Shown one piece after another: positions 39,080 through 51,669 of a stretch of DNA of 64,000 nt (the first letter of the stretch is position 1; each line of letters starts with the position of its first letter). The notes under the pieces are model-generated. The model did no database searches. It had not been told where the DNA came from and saw only the letters and a program-made list of their open reading frames with translations. The position numbers were made by a program, and so were the translations under genes. The DNA comes from Megascapheus bottae (Eukaryota > Chordata > Mammalia > Rodentia > Geomyidae): assembly GCA_024803745.1 (NCBI GenBank), contig JANJXV010000048.1, positions 1,437,001 through 1,501,000 of the forward strand, written 5' to 3'.

Positions 39080-39650
39080 CTAATCCTAACCCTAGACCTT
39101 ACCCTTACCCTAACCCTAACCATAAACCTAACCCTAACCCTAACCCTAACCCTAACCTAACCCTAAACTTTACTCTTACCCTAACCCTAACGTTAATGCT
39201 AACCCTAACCCTAACCCTATCCGTTACCCTTACCCTACCTTAAACATAACCCTAATCCTTACCCTAACCCTAGCCTTAACCCTAACCCTTACCCTTTCGT
39301 AACCCTAACCCTAACCCTAACCATAAACCTTACACTTACCTTAACCCTAACCCTTACCCTTACCCTTACCCTAACCCTAACCCTAACCTTAACCCTAACA
39401 CTAACCCTAACCCTTACCCTTACTCTAACCCTAACCCTAAACCTAACCCCTAACCCTAACCCTAGTCCTGACCTTAACCCTCACACTTACCCTATGCCTA
39501 ACCCTAACCTTAATGCTAACCCTAAGCTTAACCCTAACACTTACCCTAACCCTAACCCTAACCCTAATGCTTGCCCTACCCTAACCCTAACCCTAGCCCT
39601 TACCCTTACCCTAACCCAAAACCTACCCTTAATGTTAACCCTACCACTAA
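39080..39650 (+). repeat. G module plus partial E, second copy
   Basis: This is the partner of 34,440-35,000. G landmark ACGTTAATGCTAACCC is at 39190 and AATGCTTGCCCTACCC at 39566. It runs straight into the second copy of the 1,570-bp-spaced segment near 39,660, so two duplications with different partners abut here. Confidence 0.8.
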
Positions 39651-39659
39651 CCCTAACCC

Positions 39660-40250
39660 TAAACCTAAAACTAACCCCAACCCTAACCGTTACCCTTTCC
39701 CAAAACCTAACCCTAAACCTAACCCTAACCCTAACCCTAACCCAAACAATTAACCTTACCATATCCCTAAACCTAACCCTAACACTAACCCTAACGGTAA
39801 CCCTAACCCTAACCCTTTCCCTTACCCTAATCCTAACCCTAAACCTAACCCTAACCCTAACCCTAACCTTAAAACTCACCCCTTACCCTAACCCTAATCC
39901 TAACCCTAACTCTTACCTTTACCCTAAACCTAACCCTAAATTTAATGCTAAAACTAACCCTAACCATATGCCTTAACCTAACCCTAACCCTAACCCTAAC
40001 CCTAACCCTAACCTTAATGCTAACCCTAAGCCTAAACTTAACCCTAACCCTTACCCTTTCCCTAAGCCTAACCCAATCCTAACCCTTACCTTACCATAAC
40101 CCTAACCCTAACCCTAAACCTAACCCTAACCCTAAATCTAACTCTAAACCTAACCCTAACCCTTACCCTTGCCCTAACCCTAACCCTAAACCTAACCCTA
40201 AACCTAACCCTAATCCTTACACTTACCCTAAGCCTAACTGTAAACCTAAC
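39660..40250 (+). repeat. 1,570-bp-spaced duplicated segment, copy 2
   Basis: This is the partner of about 38,090-38,680. The join with the preceding G/E copy lies near 39,655-39,670. Within it TAACCATATGCC near 39,961 differs from the partner. Confidence 0.78.
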
Positions 40251-40269
40251 CCTAACCCTAACCCTAACC

Positions 40270-40580
40270 CTAATGCTTGCCCTACCCTAACCCTAAACCT
40301 AACCATTACACTTACCCTAACACAAAAGCTAACCCTCACACTAACCCTAACCCTAAACCTAACCATTAACCTAACACTAACCCTAACCCTAACCCTAACC
40401 CCTAATACTAACCCTAACCCTAACCCTCACTCTAACCCTAAACTTAACCCTAACCCTAACCATTACCCTAAGACTAAACCTAAACCTAACCTTTACCCAA
40501 ATCCTAACCCTAACCTTAACCCCAAACCTAAAACTAACCCTAACACTTACCCTTCCCCTAACTCTAACCCTAAACCTAAA
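40270..40580 (+). repeat. E module, domain 3 copy 3
   Basis: AATGCTTGCCCTACCC at 40272, ACACAAAAGCTAACCC near 40,320 (changed), CACTCTAACC at 40428 and TTCCCCTAACTC near 40,554. An F-like stretch follows near 40,870-40,955. Confidence 0.76.
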
Positions 40581-42119
40581 CCTAACCCTAACCCTAACCC
40601 TAACCCTTACCCTGACCCTAACCCATACCCTAACCCTAACCCTAACCCTAACCTTAACCCTAACCCTTACCCTTACGCTATCCCTAACCTTAACCCTAAC
40701 CCTAACCCTAAACCTATCCCTAACCCTAAATCTAACCCTTACACTTACCCTAACCCTAACCCTAACCCTTACCCTTACCTTAACCCTAAACCTAACCCTA
40801 ACATCGTCCTTTAACCCTAATCCTAAACCTTACCCTTACCCAAACCATAAACCTAACCCTTACCGTAATCCTAAGTCCTAACCCTAACCCAAACCCTTAC
40901 CCTTACCCAAACTCTAACCCTAACCTTAACCCTAACCCTAACACTAACCATAATCCCTAACCGTAACCCTAACCTTAACCCTAACCCTTACACTTACCCT
41001 AACCCTAACCCTAACCCTAAACCTGAACCTAACCCTAAACCTAACCCATTACCCTAACCCTAACCCTAACCCTAATCCGAACCCTAAACCTAACCCTAAC
41101 CCTAAACCTAACCCTAACCCTTTCCCTTACCATAACCCTAACCCTAACCCTAACACTTATCCTTCCAATAAACTTAACCCTAACCCTAACCCTAACCCCT
41201 AACCTTAACCCTAACCCTAACCCTAACCCTAACTCTAACCTTTACCCTTAATCTAACCCTAACTCTAACCCTTAAACTTCCACTAACCCTAACCCTAACC
41301 CTAACGCTAAACCTTACCCTAACCCTAACCCTAACCATTACCATTACCTTAATCCTAACCCTAACCCCTAACCCTAACCCTTACCGTAACCCTAACCCTA
41401 ACCCTAAAACTTACTCTAACCCTAACCGAAACTTAACCCCAAACCTAAACCAAACCCTAACACTTACCTTCACCTTTACCCTAACCCTAACCCTAAACCT
41501 AAACCTAACCCTAACCCTAACCCTTACCCTTACTCTAAACCTAACCATAAACCTAACCCTAACCCTAACCCTAACACTTACCCTAACCCTAACCCTAACC
41601 CTTACCCTAACCCTAACCCTAACATTAACCGTAACCCTTACCCTAACCCTAACCCTAACCCTAAACCTATCCCTAACCCTAAATCTAACCCTTACACATT
41701 CCCTAACCCTAAACCTAACCCTAACCCTTACCATTACCTTAACCCTAACCCTAACCCTAACATCAAACTTTAACCCTAAACCTAAACCTTACCCTTACCC
41801 TAAACATAAACCTAACCCTAACCCTAATCCTAACCCCTAAATTTAACCCTAACCCTTACCGTTAACCAAACTCTAACCCTAACCTTAACCCCAACCCTAA
41901 CACTAACCTTAATCCTAACCCTCACCCTAACCCTAACCCTAACCCTAACACTTGCCCTTACCCTAACCCTAACCCTAAACCTAACCCTAACCCTAACCCT
42001 AACTCTAACCTTACCCTAACCCTAAACTAACCCTAACCCCAAACCTAACCCTTACCCTTACCCTAACCCTAACCATAAACCTAAACCTAAACCTAACCCT
42101 CAACCTTACTCTTACCCTA
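40581..42119. repeat. F-like stretches and degenerate repeat
   Basis: CCAAACTCTAACCC occurs near 40,909 and 41,866, and the pair ACATCGTCCTTTAACCC (near 40,801) and ACATCAAACTTTAACCC (near 41,760) precedes each; a third, ACATCAAACTTTAACTC, is near 37,356. An E-F-F succession is therefore repeated with small changes. The rest is degenerate CCCTAA. Confidence 0.62.
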
Positions 42120-43089
42120 ACCCTAACGTTAATGCTAACCCTAACCCTAACCCTATCCGTAACCCTTACCCTACCCTAAACGTAACCCTAATCCTTACCC
42201 TAAACCTAATCCTAAACCTAACCCTTACCCTTTCCCTAACCCTAACCCTAACCCTAACCATAAACATTACCCTTACCCTAACCCTAACACTTACCCTTAC
42301 CCTTACTCTAACACTAACCCTAACCTTAACCCTAACACTAATCATAACGCTAACCCTTACCCTTACCCTAAACCTAAACCTAACCCTAAACCTAACCCCT
42401 AATCCTAACCCTAAACCTGACCCTAACCCTCACCCTTAAACTATGCCTAACCCTAACCTTAATGCTAACCCTAACCCTAACCCTAACCCTTACCCTAAAC
42501 CTAACCCTAACCCTAATGCTTGACCTACCCTAAGACTAAACCTAACCCTTACCCTTACCCTAACCCAAAACCTAACCTTAATGTTAACCCTACCCCTAAC
42601 CCTAACCTAAACGTTACCCTAACCCTAACCCTAACAATAATCCTTACCCTAACCCTAACCCTAACACTAACCCTTACCCTAACCCTTACCCTTTCCTTAA
42701 CCCTAATCCTAACCCTAACAATAACATTAACCTTAACCCTAACCCTCACTCTAACCCTAAACCTAACTCTTACCCTTACCATAACCCTAACCCTAATCCT
42801 TACCCTAACACTAACCCTAACCCTAAACCTAACCCTTACCATTTCCCAAACCCTAAACCTAGCCCTAACTCTAAACCTTACCCTAACCTAACCCTAACCC
42901 TAAACCTAAACCTAAACCTAACCCTAAACCTAACCCTAACCCTAACCGTAACTTTAACCCTATCCCTAACCCTAACCGTAAAACTTAGCCTTACCCTAAA
43001 CCTAACCCTAAACCTAACCCTAACTCTAAACCTAACCCTAACCCTTACCCTAACCCTAACCGAAAACCTAACCCTAAACCTAACCCTAA
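42120..43089 (+). repeat. G module copy at 42126, partial E, then degenerate repeat
   Basis: ACGTTAATGCTAACCC at 42126 is followed by CCCTATCCGTAACCC as in domain 1, and AATGCTTGACCTACCC at 42515 begins a partial E module. ACAATAACATTAACC with CCCTCACTCTAACC near 42,716-42,760 also occurs near 35,127. After about 42,900 the sequence is plain degenerate CCCTAA. Confidence 0.7.
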
Positions 43090-43450
43090 CCCTAACCCTA
43101 ACCCTTACCCTTAACCTAACCTTAAACTTAACCCTAACTCTAACCCTAAAACTTACCCTTACCCTAAACCTAACCCTAACCCTTACCCTAACCCTAACCC
43201 AAACCCTAACCCTAACCCTTACCCTTACCCTACCTTATCCCTAACCCTAACCCTAACACTTACCCTTACCCTAACCCTAACCCTGACCGTAACCCTAACA
43301 TTACCCTAACCCTAACCCTAAACCTAAACCCAAACCTAACCCTAACCCTAACCCTTACCCTTACCCTAAACCTAACCCTAACCCTAACCCTAACGCTAAA
43401 CCTAACACTAACCCTAACTCTTACCCTTACTCCAACCCTAACCCTAACCC
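43090..43450 (+). repeat. 1,730-bp-spaced duplicated segment, copy 1
   Basis: CTTAAACTTAACCC at 43121/44851 and TACCTTATCCCTAACC at 43231/44961 give an exact 1,730-bp offset with 44,820-45,180. Copy 1 reads CCCTGACCGTAACCC where copy 2 has CCCTGAGCATAACCC. Confidence 0.8.
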
Positions 43451-44819
43451 TAACCGTTACCCTTTCCCTAAACCTAACCCTATACCTAACCCTAAGCCTA
43501 ACCCTAACCCTAACCTTACCCTAACCCTAACCCTAACCCTTACCCTTAACCTAACCCTAACCCTAACACTAACCCTAACCCCAACCTTAACCCTAACCTT
43601 AACCCTAACCCTAACCCTAACCCTTACCCTTACCCTAACCCTAACCCTAAACATAACGCTAACACTAACCCTAACCCCTAACCCTAACCCTAACCCTATC
43701 CCTTAACCTTACCCTAACCGTAACCCTAACTTTAACTCTAAACGTAACCCTAACCCTAACCATTACCCTTACCTTAACACTAACCCTAACCTTAATGCTA
43801 ACCCTAACCCTAACACTAACACTTACCCTAACAAAAGCCTAACCCTAATCCTTACCCTAACCCTAACCCTAACCCTAACCCTAACCCTAAACCTCACCCT
43901 TACCCTTACCCTAACCCTAACCCTAACCCTAAGACTTACCCTTACCCTAACCTAACCCAAACCCTAACCCTTACCCTAACCCTAACCCTATCCCTAACCC
44001 TAACCCCTAACCCTTACCCTAACCCTATCTCTAACCCTAACCCTAACTCTAATCCCTAAACCTAACACTTTCCCTTACCTTAACCCTAACCCTAAAACTT
44101 ACCCTTACCCTGACCCTAAACCTAACCCTAACCTTACACTAACCCTAACCCTAACCTCTAACCCTATCCCTAACCCTAACCCTAACCCCTACCCTAACCC
44201 TAACCCTAAACCTAAACCTAACCCTACACCTAACCCTTACTCTAAACCTAACACTTACCCTAACCCTATCCCTAACCTTAACCCTAACCCTAACCTTAAC
44301 CTTAACCCTTACCCTTACCCTAACCCAAACCCTAACCCTAACCCTAAACCTAACCCTAACCCTTTCCCTTACCCTAACCCAAACCCTAACCCTAACACTT
44401 ATCCTTACCCTAACCCTAAACCTAACCCTAACCCTGACCCTAAGCCTAACCCTAACCCCTAACCTTAACCCTAACCTTAACCCTAACTCTCACCCTTACC
44501 CTTAATCTAACCCAAACACTAAGCCTAACCCTTAGCCAAACACGAAACCTAACCCTTACCCTAACCCTAACCGGAACCCCTAACCCTAACCCTAAACCTA
44601 ACGCTCACCCTAATCCTAACCATAACCGTAACACTTACCCTAACCCTAACCCTAACCCTAACCCCTAACTCTAACCCTAACCCTAACCCTAACACTAACC
44701 CTAACCCTAACCCTAACCCCTAACCCTAACCATAACCCTAACCCTTACCCTAACCCTAACGCTAACCTTAACCCTCAACCTAACACTAACCCTAACCCTA
44801 ACCCTAAACCTAACACTAA
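43451..44819. repeat. Degenerate telomere repeat between duplicated segments
   Basis: Ordinary degenerate CCCTAA with rare words such as CAAACACGAAACC near 44,538 and ACCGGAACCCC near 44,570. The part near 43,650-43,860 (TATCCCTTAACCTTACCC, then TTAATGCTAACCC) resembles the start of the unit at about 45,740. No gene or clean duplication boundary was seen. Confidence 0.55.
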
Positions 44820-45180
44820 CCCTAACCCTAACCCTTACCCTTAACCTAACCTTAAACTTAACCCTAACCCTAACCCTAAAACTTACCCTTACCCTAAACC
44901 TAACCCTAACCCTTACCCTAACCCTAACCCAAACCCTAACCCTAACCCTTACCCTTACCCTACCTTATCCCTAACCCTAACCCTAACACTTACCCTTACC
45001 CTAACCCTAACCCTGAGCATAACCCTAACCTTACCCTAACCCTAACCCTAAACCTAACCCCAACCCTAACCCTAACCCTAACCCTTACCCTTACCCTAAA
45101 CCTATCCCTAAACCTAACCCTAACCCTAACGCTAATCCTAACACTAACCCTAACTCTTACCCTTACTCCAACCCTAACCC
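44820..45180 (+). repeat. 1,730-bp-spaced duplicated segment, copy 2
   Basis: This is the partner of 43,090-43,450. It runs directly into the first copy of the next duplication (45,160). Confidence 0.8.
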
Positions 45181-46765
45181 TAACCCAAACCTTTCCCAAA
45201 ACCTAACCCTAACCCTAATCCTAACCCTTACCCTTAACCTAAACCTAAACATAACCCTAACCCTAACCGTAACTGTAACCTTAACCCTATCCCTAACCCT
45301 AACCCTAACCCTTACCCTTACCCTAAACCTAACCCTATACATAACCCTAAGCCTAACCCTAATCCTAACCATTACCCTAACCCTAACCCTACCCCTTACC
45401 CTTCCGCAAACCCTAACCCTAACCCTAAACCTAACCCTAACACTTACCGTAACCCTAACCCTAACCTAACCCTTACCCTTACCCTAACGCTAACCCTAAC
45501 CTTAACCCCAACCCTAAACCTAACCTAACCCTAAGCCTAACATTTACCCTAACCCTAACCCTAACCCTTCCCCTTCCCCTAATCCTAACCCTAATCCCAA
45601 CCCTAAACCTAACCCTTACCCTAACCCTAACACTAACCCTAAACCTAATCCTAACCCTAAACCTAACCCTTACCCTTACCCTAACCCTAACCCTAAACAT
45701 AACGCTAACCCTAACCCTAACCCCTAACCCTAACCCTAACCCTATCCCTTAACCTTACCCTAACCGTAACCTTAACTTTAACCCTAAACGTAACCCTAAC
45801 CCTAACCATTACCCTTACCGTAACACTAACCCTAACCTTAATGCTAACCCTAACCCTAACACTAACACTTACCCTAACAATAACCCTAACCCTAATCCTT
45901 ACCCTAACCCTAACCCTAACCCTAATCCTAACCCTTACCCTTTCCCAAACCCTAACCCTAACCCTAACCCTTACCCTTACCCTAACCCTAACCCTAAACC
46001 TAACCCTTACCCTAACCCTAACCGTAAACTTAACCCTATCCGTAACCCTAACCATAACCCTTACCCTTACCCTAACCCTAACCCTAAGCCTAACCCTAAT
46101 CCTAACCCTAAACCTAACCCTTTCCCTAACCCTAACCCTAACCCTAAACCTAACCCTAACCCTAACCCTAACCGTAAACTTAACCCTATCCGTAACCCTA
46201 ACCATAACCCTTACCCTTACCCTAACCCTAACCCTAAGCCTAACCCTAATCCTAACCCTAAACCTAACCCTTTCCCTAACCCCTAACCCTAACCCTAAAC
46301 CTGACCCTAACCATTCCCCTTCCCCAAACTCTAACCCTAACCGTAAACCTAACCCTAAAACTTACCTTAACCCTAACCCTATCCCTAATCCTAACCCTAA
46401 CCCTAAACCTAACCCTAACACTTACATTTTCCCTAACCCTAACCCTTACCCTAACTCTAACCCTAACCCTAACCCTAACCCAAACCCTAACCCTAACCCT
46501 AACCCTTACCCTAACTCTAATCCTAACCCAAACTCTAACCCTAACCCTTACAATAACCCTAACCCTAACCTTAACCCCTAACCCTAACACTTACCCTAAA
46601 CCTAACCCTAACCCTAACCCTTACCCTTACCCTTACCCTAACCCTAACCCTTACCCTAACTCTAACCCTAAACCTAACACCTAACCAAAAACCTAACCCT
46701 TACCCTAACCCTAACCCTTAACTAACACTAACCCTAACACTAACCCTAACCCTAACGCTTACCCT
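45160..46765 (+). repeat. 2.3-2.7-kb-spaced duplicated unit J, copy 1
   Basis: Landmarks shared with 47,460-49,325: CCTTTCCCAAAACC (45190/47490), CCCTATACATAACCC (near 45,333/47,633), CTTCCGCAAACCC (45401/47701), ACATTTACCC (near 45,540/48,205), TTACATTTTCCC (near 46,422/48,980) and CCAAAAACC (46685/49243). Offsets are 2,300, then about 2,660, then 2,558 bp. Several stretches of 200-300 bp are identical. The last change in offset is explained by the 150-bp local duplication in this copy and other smaller indels. Confidence 0.85.
46021..46320 (+). repeat. Perfect 150-bp tandem duplication inside unit J copy 1
   Basis: The 110 bases from 46021 are repeated from 46171, a 150-bp step (25 hexamers), beginning ACCGTAAACTTAACCC and including CCTATCCGTAACCC and ACCCTTTCCCTAACC. 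Unit J copy 2 has the block once, near 48,687. It is therefore a recent event in copy 1 or a loss in copy 2; the perfect match favours recent gain. Confidence 0.85.
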
Positions 46766-46829
46766 TTCTCTAACCCTAAACCTAACCCTAACCCTAACCC
46801 TTACCCTAACTCTAAACCTAAACCTAACC

Positions 46830-47430
46830 CTAACACCTAACCTTAACCCTAACCCTTACCCTATCCCTAACCCTAACCCTAACCCTAACCCTAACACTAA
46901 CACTAACCCTAACCATTACCCTTTCCCTAACCCTAAACATAACCCTAACCCTACCCCTAACCCTAACCCTAATTCTAACCCTAACTCTAACCCTTACCCT
47001 AAACCTAAACATAACCTTAATGCTAACCCTGAACCTAACCCTAATCCTAACCCTAACCCTTACCCTAAATCTAACCCTAACCCTAACCCTAACCCTAACC
47101 CTTACCCTAAACCTAACCCTAACCATAACCCTAACCCTTACCGTTACCCTTACACTAACCCTAAACCTAAAATTAAACCAAACCCTAATCTTAACCTTAA
47201 CCCCTAACCCTAACCCAAATCCTAACCCTAACACTTACCCTTACTCTAAACCTAACCCTAAACTTAATGCTAAACCCAACCCTAACCTTAACCCTAACCC
47301 TTACCGTAAACCTAACCTTAACCTTAATGCTAACACTAACCCTAAACCTAACCCTTATCCTAACCCTCACCCTAACCCTAACCCTAACCTTTACCCTTAC
47401 CCTAACCTTTACCCTAACCCTAACCCTAAC
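46830..47430 (+). repeat. K segment, copy 1
   Basis: It matches 51,992-52,600 at a constant offset of 5,162 bp, with only small changes. Landmarks are ACATAACCTTAATGC near 47,009/52,171, AAATTAAACCAAACCC near 47,169/52,319 and AACCTTTACCC near 47,387. A truncated third copy of its start is at about 58,205-58,370. Confidence 0.82.
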
Positions 47431-47459
47431 GCTAAACCTAACACTAACCCTAACTCTTA

Positions 47460-49325
47460 CCCTTACTCCAACCCTAACCCTAACCCAAACCTTTCCCAAA
47501 ACCTAACCCTAACCCTAATCCTAACCCTTACCCTTAACCTAAACCTAAACATAACCCTAACCCTAACCGTAACTGTAACCTTAACCCTATCCCTAACCCT
47601 AACCCTAACCCTTACCCTTACCCTAAACCTAACCCTATACATAACCCTAAGCCTAACCCTAATCCTAACCATTACCCTAACCCTAACCCTACCCCTTACC
47701 CTTCCGCAAACCCTAAACCTAACCCTAAACCTAACCCTAACACTTACCGTAACCCTAACCCTAACCTAACCCTTACCCTTACCCTAACCCTAACCCTAAC
47801 TTTAACCGGAACCCTAAACCTAACCCTAAACCTAACCCATAGCCTAACCCTAAAGCTAACCCTAACCCTAACCCTAACACTTACCCTTACCCTAACCCTA
47901 ACCCTAACCCTAAACCTAACCCTAAACATAACCCTAACCCTAACCCCTAACCCGTACCCTAACCCGTACCCTAAACTTAACACTAACCCTAACCCTTACC
48001 CTTACCCTTACCTTTACCCTAAACCTAACCCTAACCCTAACCCTAACCTTAACCCTAACACTTACACTTACCCTAACTCTAACCCTAACCCTAACCCTAA
48101 CCTTCACCCTAAACCTAACCCTAACCCTAACCCTAACACTTACCCTTACCTAACGCTAACCCTAACCTTAACCCCAACCCTAAACCTAACCTAACCCTAA
48201 GCCTAACATTTACCCTAACCCTAACCCTAACCCTTCCCCTTCCCCTAATCCTAACCCTAATCCCAACCCTAAACCTAACCCTTACCCTAACCCTAACACT
48301 AACCCTAAACCTAATCCTAACCCTAAACCTAACCCTTACCCTTACCCTAACCCTAACCCTAAACATAACGCTAACCCTAACCCTAACCCCTAATCCTAAC
48401 TCTAACCCTATCCCTTAACCTTACCCTAACCGTAACCTTAACTTTAACCCTAAACGTAACCCTAACCCTAATCATTACCCTTACCGTAACACTAACCCTA
48501 ACCTTAATGCTAACCCTAACCCTAACACTAACACTTACCCTAACAATAACCCTAACCCTAATCCTTACCCTAACCCTAACCCTAACCCTAATCCTAACCC
48601 TTACCCTTTCCCAAACCCTAACCCTAACCCTAACCCTTACCCTTACCCTAACCCTAACCCTAAACCTAACCCTAACCCTAACCCTAACCGTAAACTTAAC
48701 CCTATCCGTAACCCTAACCATAACCCTTACCCTTACCCTAACCCTAACCCTAAGCCTAACCCTAATCCTAACCCTAAACCTAACCCTTACCCTAACCCTA
48801 ACCCTAAACCTAACCCTAACCCTAACCCAAACCCTAACCCCTAACCCTAACCCTAAACCTGACCCTAACCATTCCCCTTCCCCAAACTCTAACCCTAACC
48901 GTAAACCTAACCCTAAAACTTACCTTAACCCTAACCCTATCCCTAATCCTAACCCTAACCCTAAACCTAACCCTAACACTTACATTTTCCCTAACCCTAA
49001 CCCTTACCCTAACTCTAACCCTAACCCTAACCCTAACCCAAACCCTAACCCTAACCCTAACCCTTACCCTAACTCTAATCCTAACCCAAACTCTAACCCT
49101 AACCCTTACAATAACCCTAACCCTAACCTTAACCCCTAACCCTAACACTTACCCTAAACCTAACCCTAACCCTAACCCTTACCCTTACCCTTACCCTAAC
49201 CCTAACCCTTACCCTAACTCTAACCCTAAACCTAACACCTAACCAAAAACCTAACCCTTACCCTAACCCTAACCCTTAACTAACACTAACCCTAACACTA
49301 ACCCTAACCTTAACGCTTACCCTTT
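47460..49325 (+). repeat. Duplicated unit J, copy 2
   Basis: This is the partner of 45,160-46,765. Its middle part (about 47,780-48,130) contains extra sequence absent from copy 1, including CCCGTACCCTAACCCGTACC near 47,950. Its end, with CCAAAAACC at 49243, recurs again at 55163, linking unit J to HOR R. Confidence 0.83.
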
Positions 49326-50669
49326 CTCTAACCCTAACCCTAACCCTAACCCAAACACTTACCGTTTCCCTAACCCTAACCCTTACCGTTTCCCTAACCC
49401 TAACACTAACACTAACCCTTACCCTTACCATAACCCTAAACCTAATCCTAACCATAACCGTAACCCTAAAACTAACTGTAAACCTAACCCAAACCCTTAC
49501 CCTTATCCTAACCCTAACCCTAACCATAAATCTAACCCTAACCCTAAACCTAACCCTAACCCTAACCCTAACCTTAACCCTTACCCTTACCCTAGCCCTA
49601 ACCCTAAACCTAATCCTACCCCTAACCTTAACGCTAACCCCTAACCCTAACCCTAATCCTAACACTAACCCTAACACTTACATTTACCCTAAACCTAACC
49701 ATAAACTTAATGCCAACCCTAACCCTAACCCTAACCCTAACCCTTACCCTAACCCTAACCCTTACCCTAATCCTTATGCTAACCCTAACCCTAACCCTAA
49801 TCCTAACCCTTACCCTTTCCCAAACCCTAACCCTAACCGTAACCCTAAACCTAACCCTAAACCTAACCCTAACCCTAACCCTAAACCTAACCCTAACCCT
49901 AACTCTTACCTTTACTCCAACCCTAACCCAAACCTTTCCCAAAACCTAACCCTAACCCTAATCCTAACCCTTCCCCTTACCCTAAACATAAACATAACCC
50001 TAACCCTAACCCTAACCGTAACTTTAACCCTATCCCTAACCCTAACCCTAACCCTTACCCTTACCCTAAACTAACGCTATAACTAACCCTAATCCTAACC
50101 CTAACCGTAACCCTTACCCTAACCCTAACCCTAAACCTAAGTCTAACCCTAACCCTAACCCTTAACCTAACCCTAACCCTTACCCTTCCCCAAACTCTAA
50201 TCCTAAACCTAAACCTAATCCTAACACTTACCGCAACCCTAACCCTAACCTAACCCTTACCATTACCCTAACCCTAACCCTATCCCTTACCCTTATCCTA
50301 ACTTCAAAACAAACCCTAACCCTAACCCTAACACTTTCCCTCACCTTAAACATAAGCCTAACCCTAAACCTAACCCTAACCCTAACCCTAACCCTAACTC
50401 TCACCCTAACCCTAACCCTAAACCTAAACCTTACCCTAACCCTAACCCCTGACCCTAACCGTAACCCTAAACCTAACCCTTACCCTTACCCTAACCCTAA
50501 CCTTAATGCTAACACTAACCCTAAACCTAACCCTTACCCTAAAGCTCACGTTAACCCTAACCCTAACCTTTACCCTAACCCTAAACCTATCCTAACCCTT
50601 ACCTATCCCTAACACTAACCGAAACCATAAACCTAACCCTAACCCTAACCCTAACCCCTAACCCTAACC

Positions 50670-51075
50670 CTAACCCTAACAATAACTCTAACCCTAACCC
50701 TAACCATAACCCTAACCTTAATGCTTACCCTAACCCTAACCCGGACCGTAACACTTACCCTAACCTTAACTCTAATCCTTAGAGTAACCTTAACCCTAAC
50801 CCTTACCCTTTCCCTATCCCTAACCCTAACCCTAACCCTTACCCTAACTCTAACACTAACCCTTACCCTCACCCTAAACCTAACCCTCACCTTACCCTAA
50901 CCAAAACCCTAACCCTATCCCTAAGCTTTACCCTAACACTAACCCTACCCCTAAACCTAAACCTAACCCTTACTCTTACCCTAACCCTAACCCTAACCCC
51001 TAACCCTAAGCCTAACCCTATCCCTTACCTTTATCATAACTTCAAAACAAACCCTAACCCTAACCCTAACACTTT
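50670..51075 (+). repeat. M module, copy 1 of 5
   Basis: Ordered landmarks: ACAATAACTCTAACCC, TTAATGC, CCTTAGAGTAACC (50777), TTTCCCTATCCC, CCAAAACCC, a HindIII-type AAGCTTTACCC (50923), ACTTCAAAACAAACC (51039) and ACACTTTCCC. This roughly 370-bp module is found five times in the last 14 kb; the GAGTAACC form here differs from GAATAACC in the other four. Confidence 0.82.
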
Positions 51076-51625
51076 CCCTTACCCTAACCCTAAGCCTAAC
51101 CCTAAACCTAACCATAACCCTAACCCTAACCCTAAACCTAACCCTTACCCTAACCCTTACCCTTTCCTTAACCCTAACCCTAACCCTAACCCTTACCCTA
51201 ACCCTAACCCTAACCCTAAAACCTAACCCTAACCCTAACTGTAACCCTAACCCTAACCCTAACCCTAACCCTGAACCTAACCCTAAACCTAACCCTTACC
51301 CTTATCTTAACCCTAACCCCAAACCTAACCCTAACCCTAACCCTAACTCTTACCCTTACCCTACACCGAACCCTAAACCTAACCCTAACCCTAAACCTTA
51401 CTCTTACCTAAAACTAACCGTAACCCTTACCCTAACCCTAACATTAATCCTAACACTTACCCTTACCTTAACCCTAACCCTAACCCCTAAGCCTAACCAT
51501 AACCCTAACCCTAACCCTTACCATTACAATAACCCTAACATTAAGTTAAGCCTAATATTAACATTAACCCTAACACTAACCCTTACACTAATCCTAACCC
51601 TAATCCTAACCCTAAACCTAACCCA

Positions 51626-51669
<44 letters not shown>

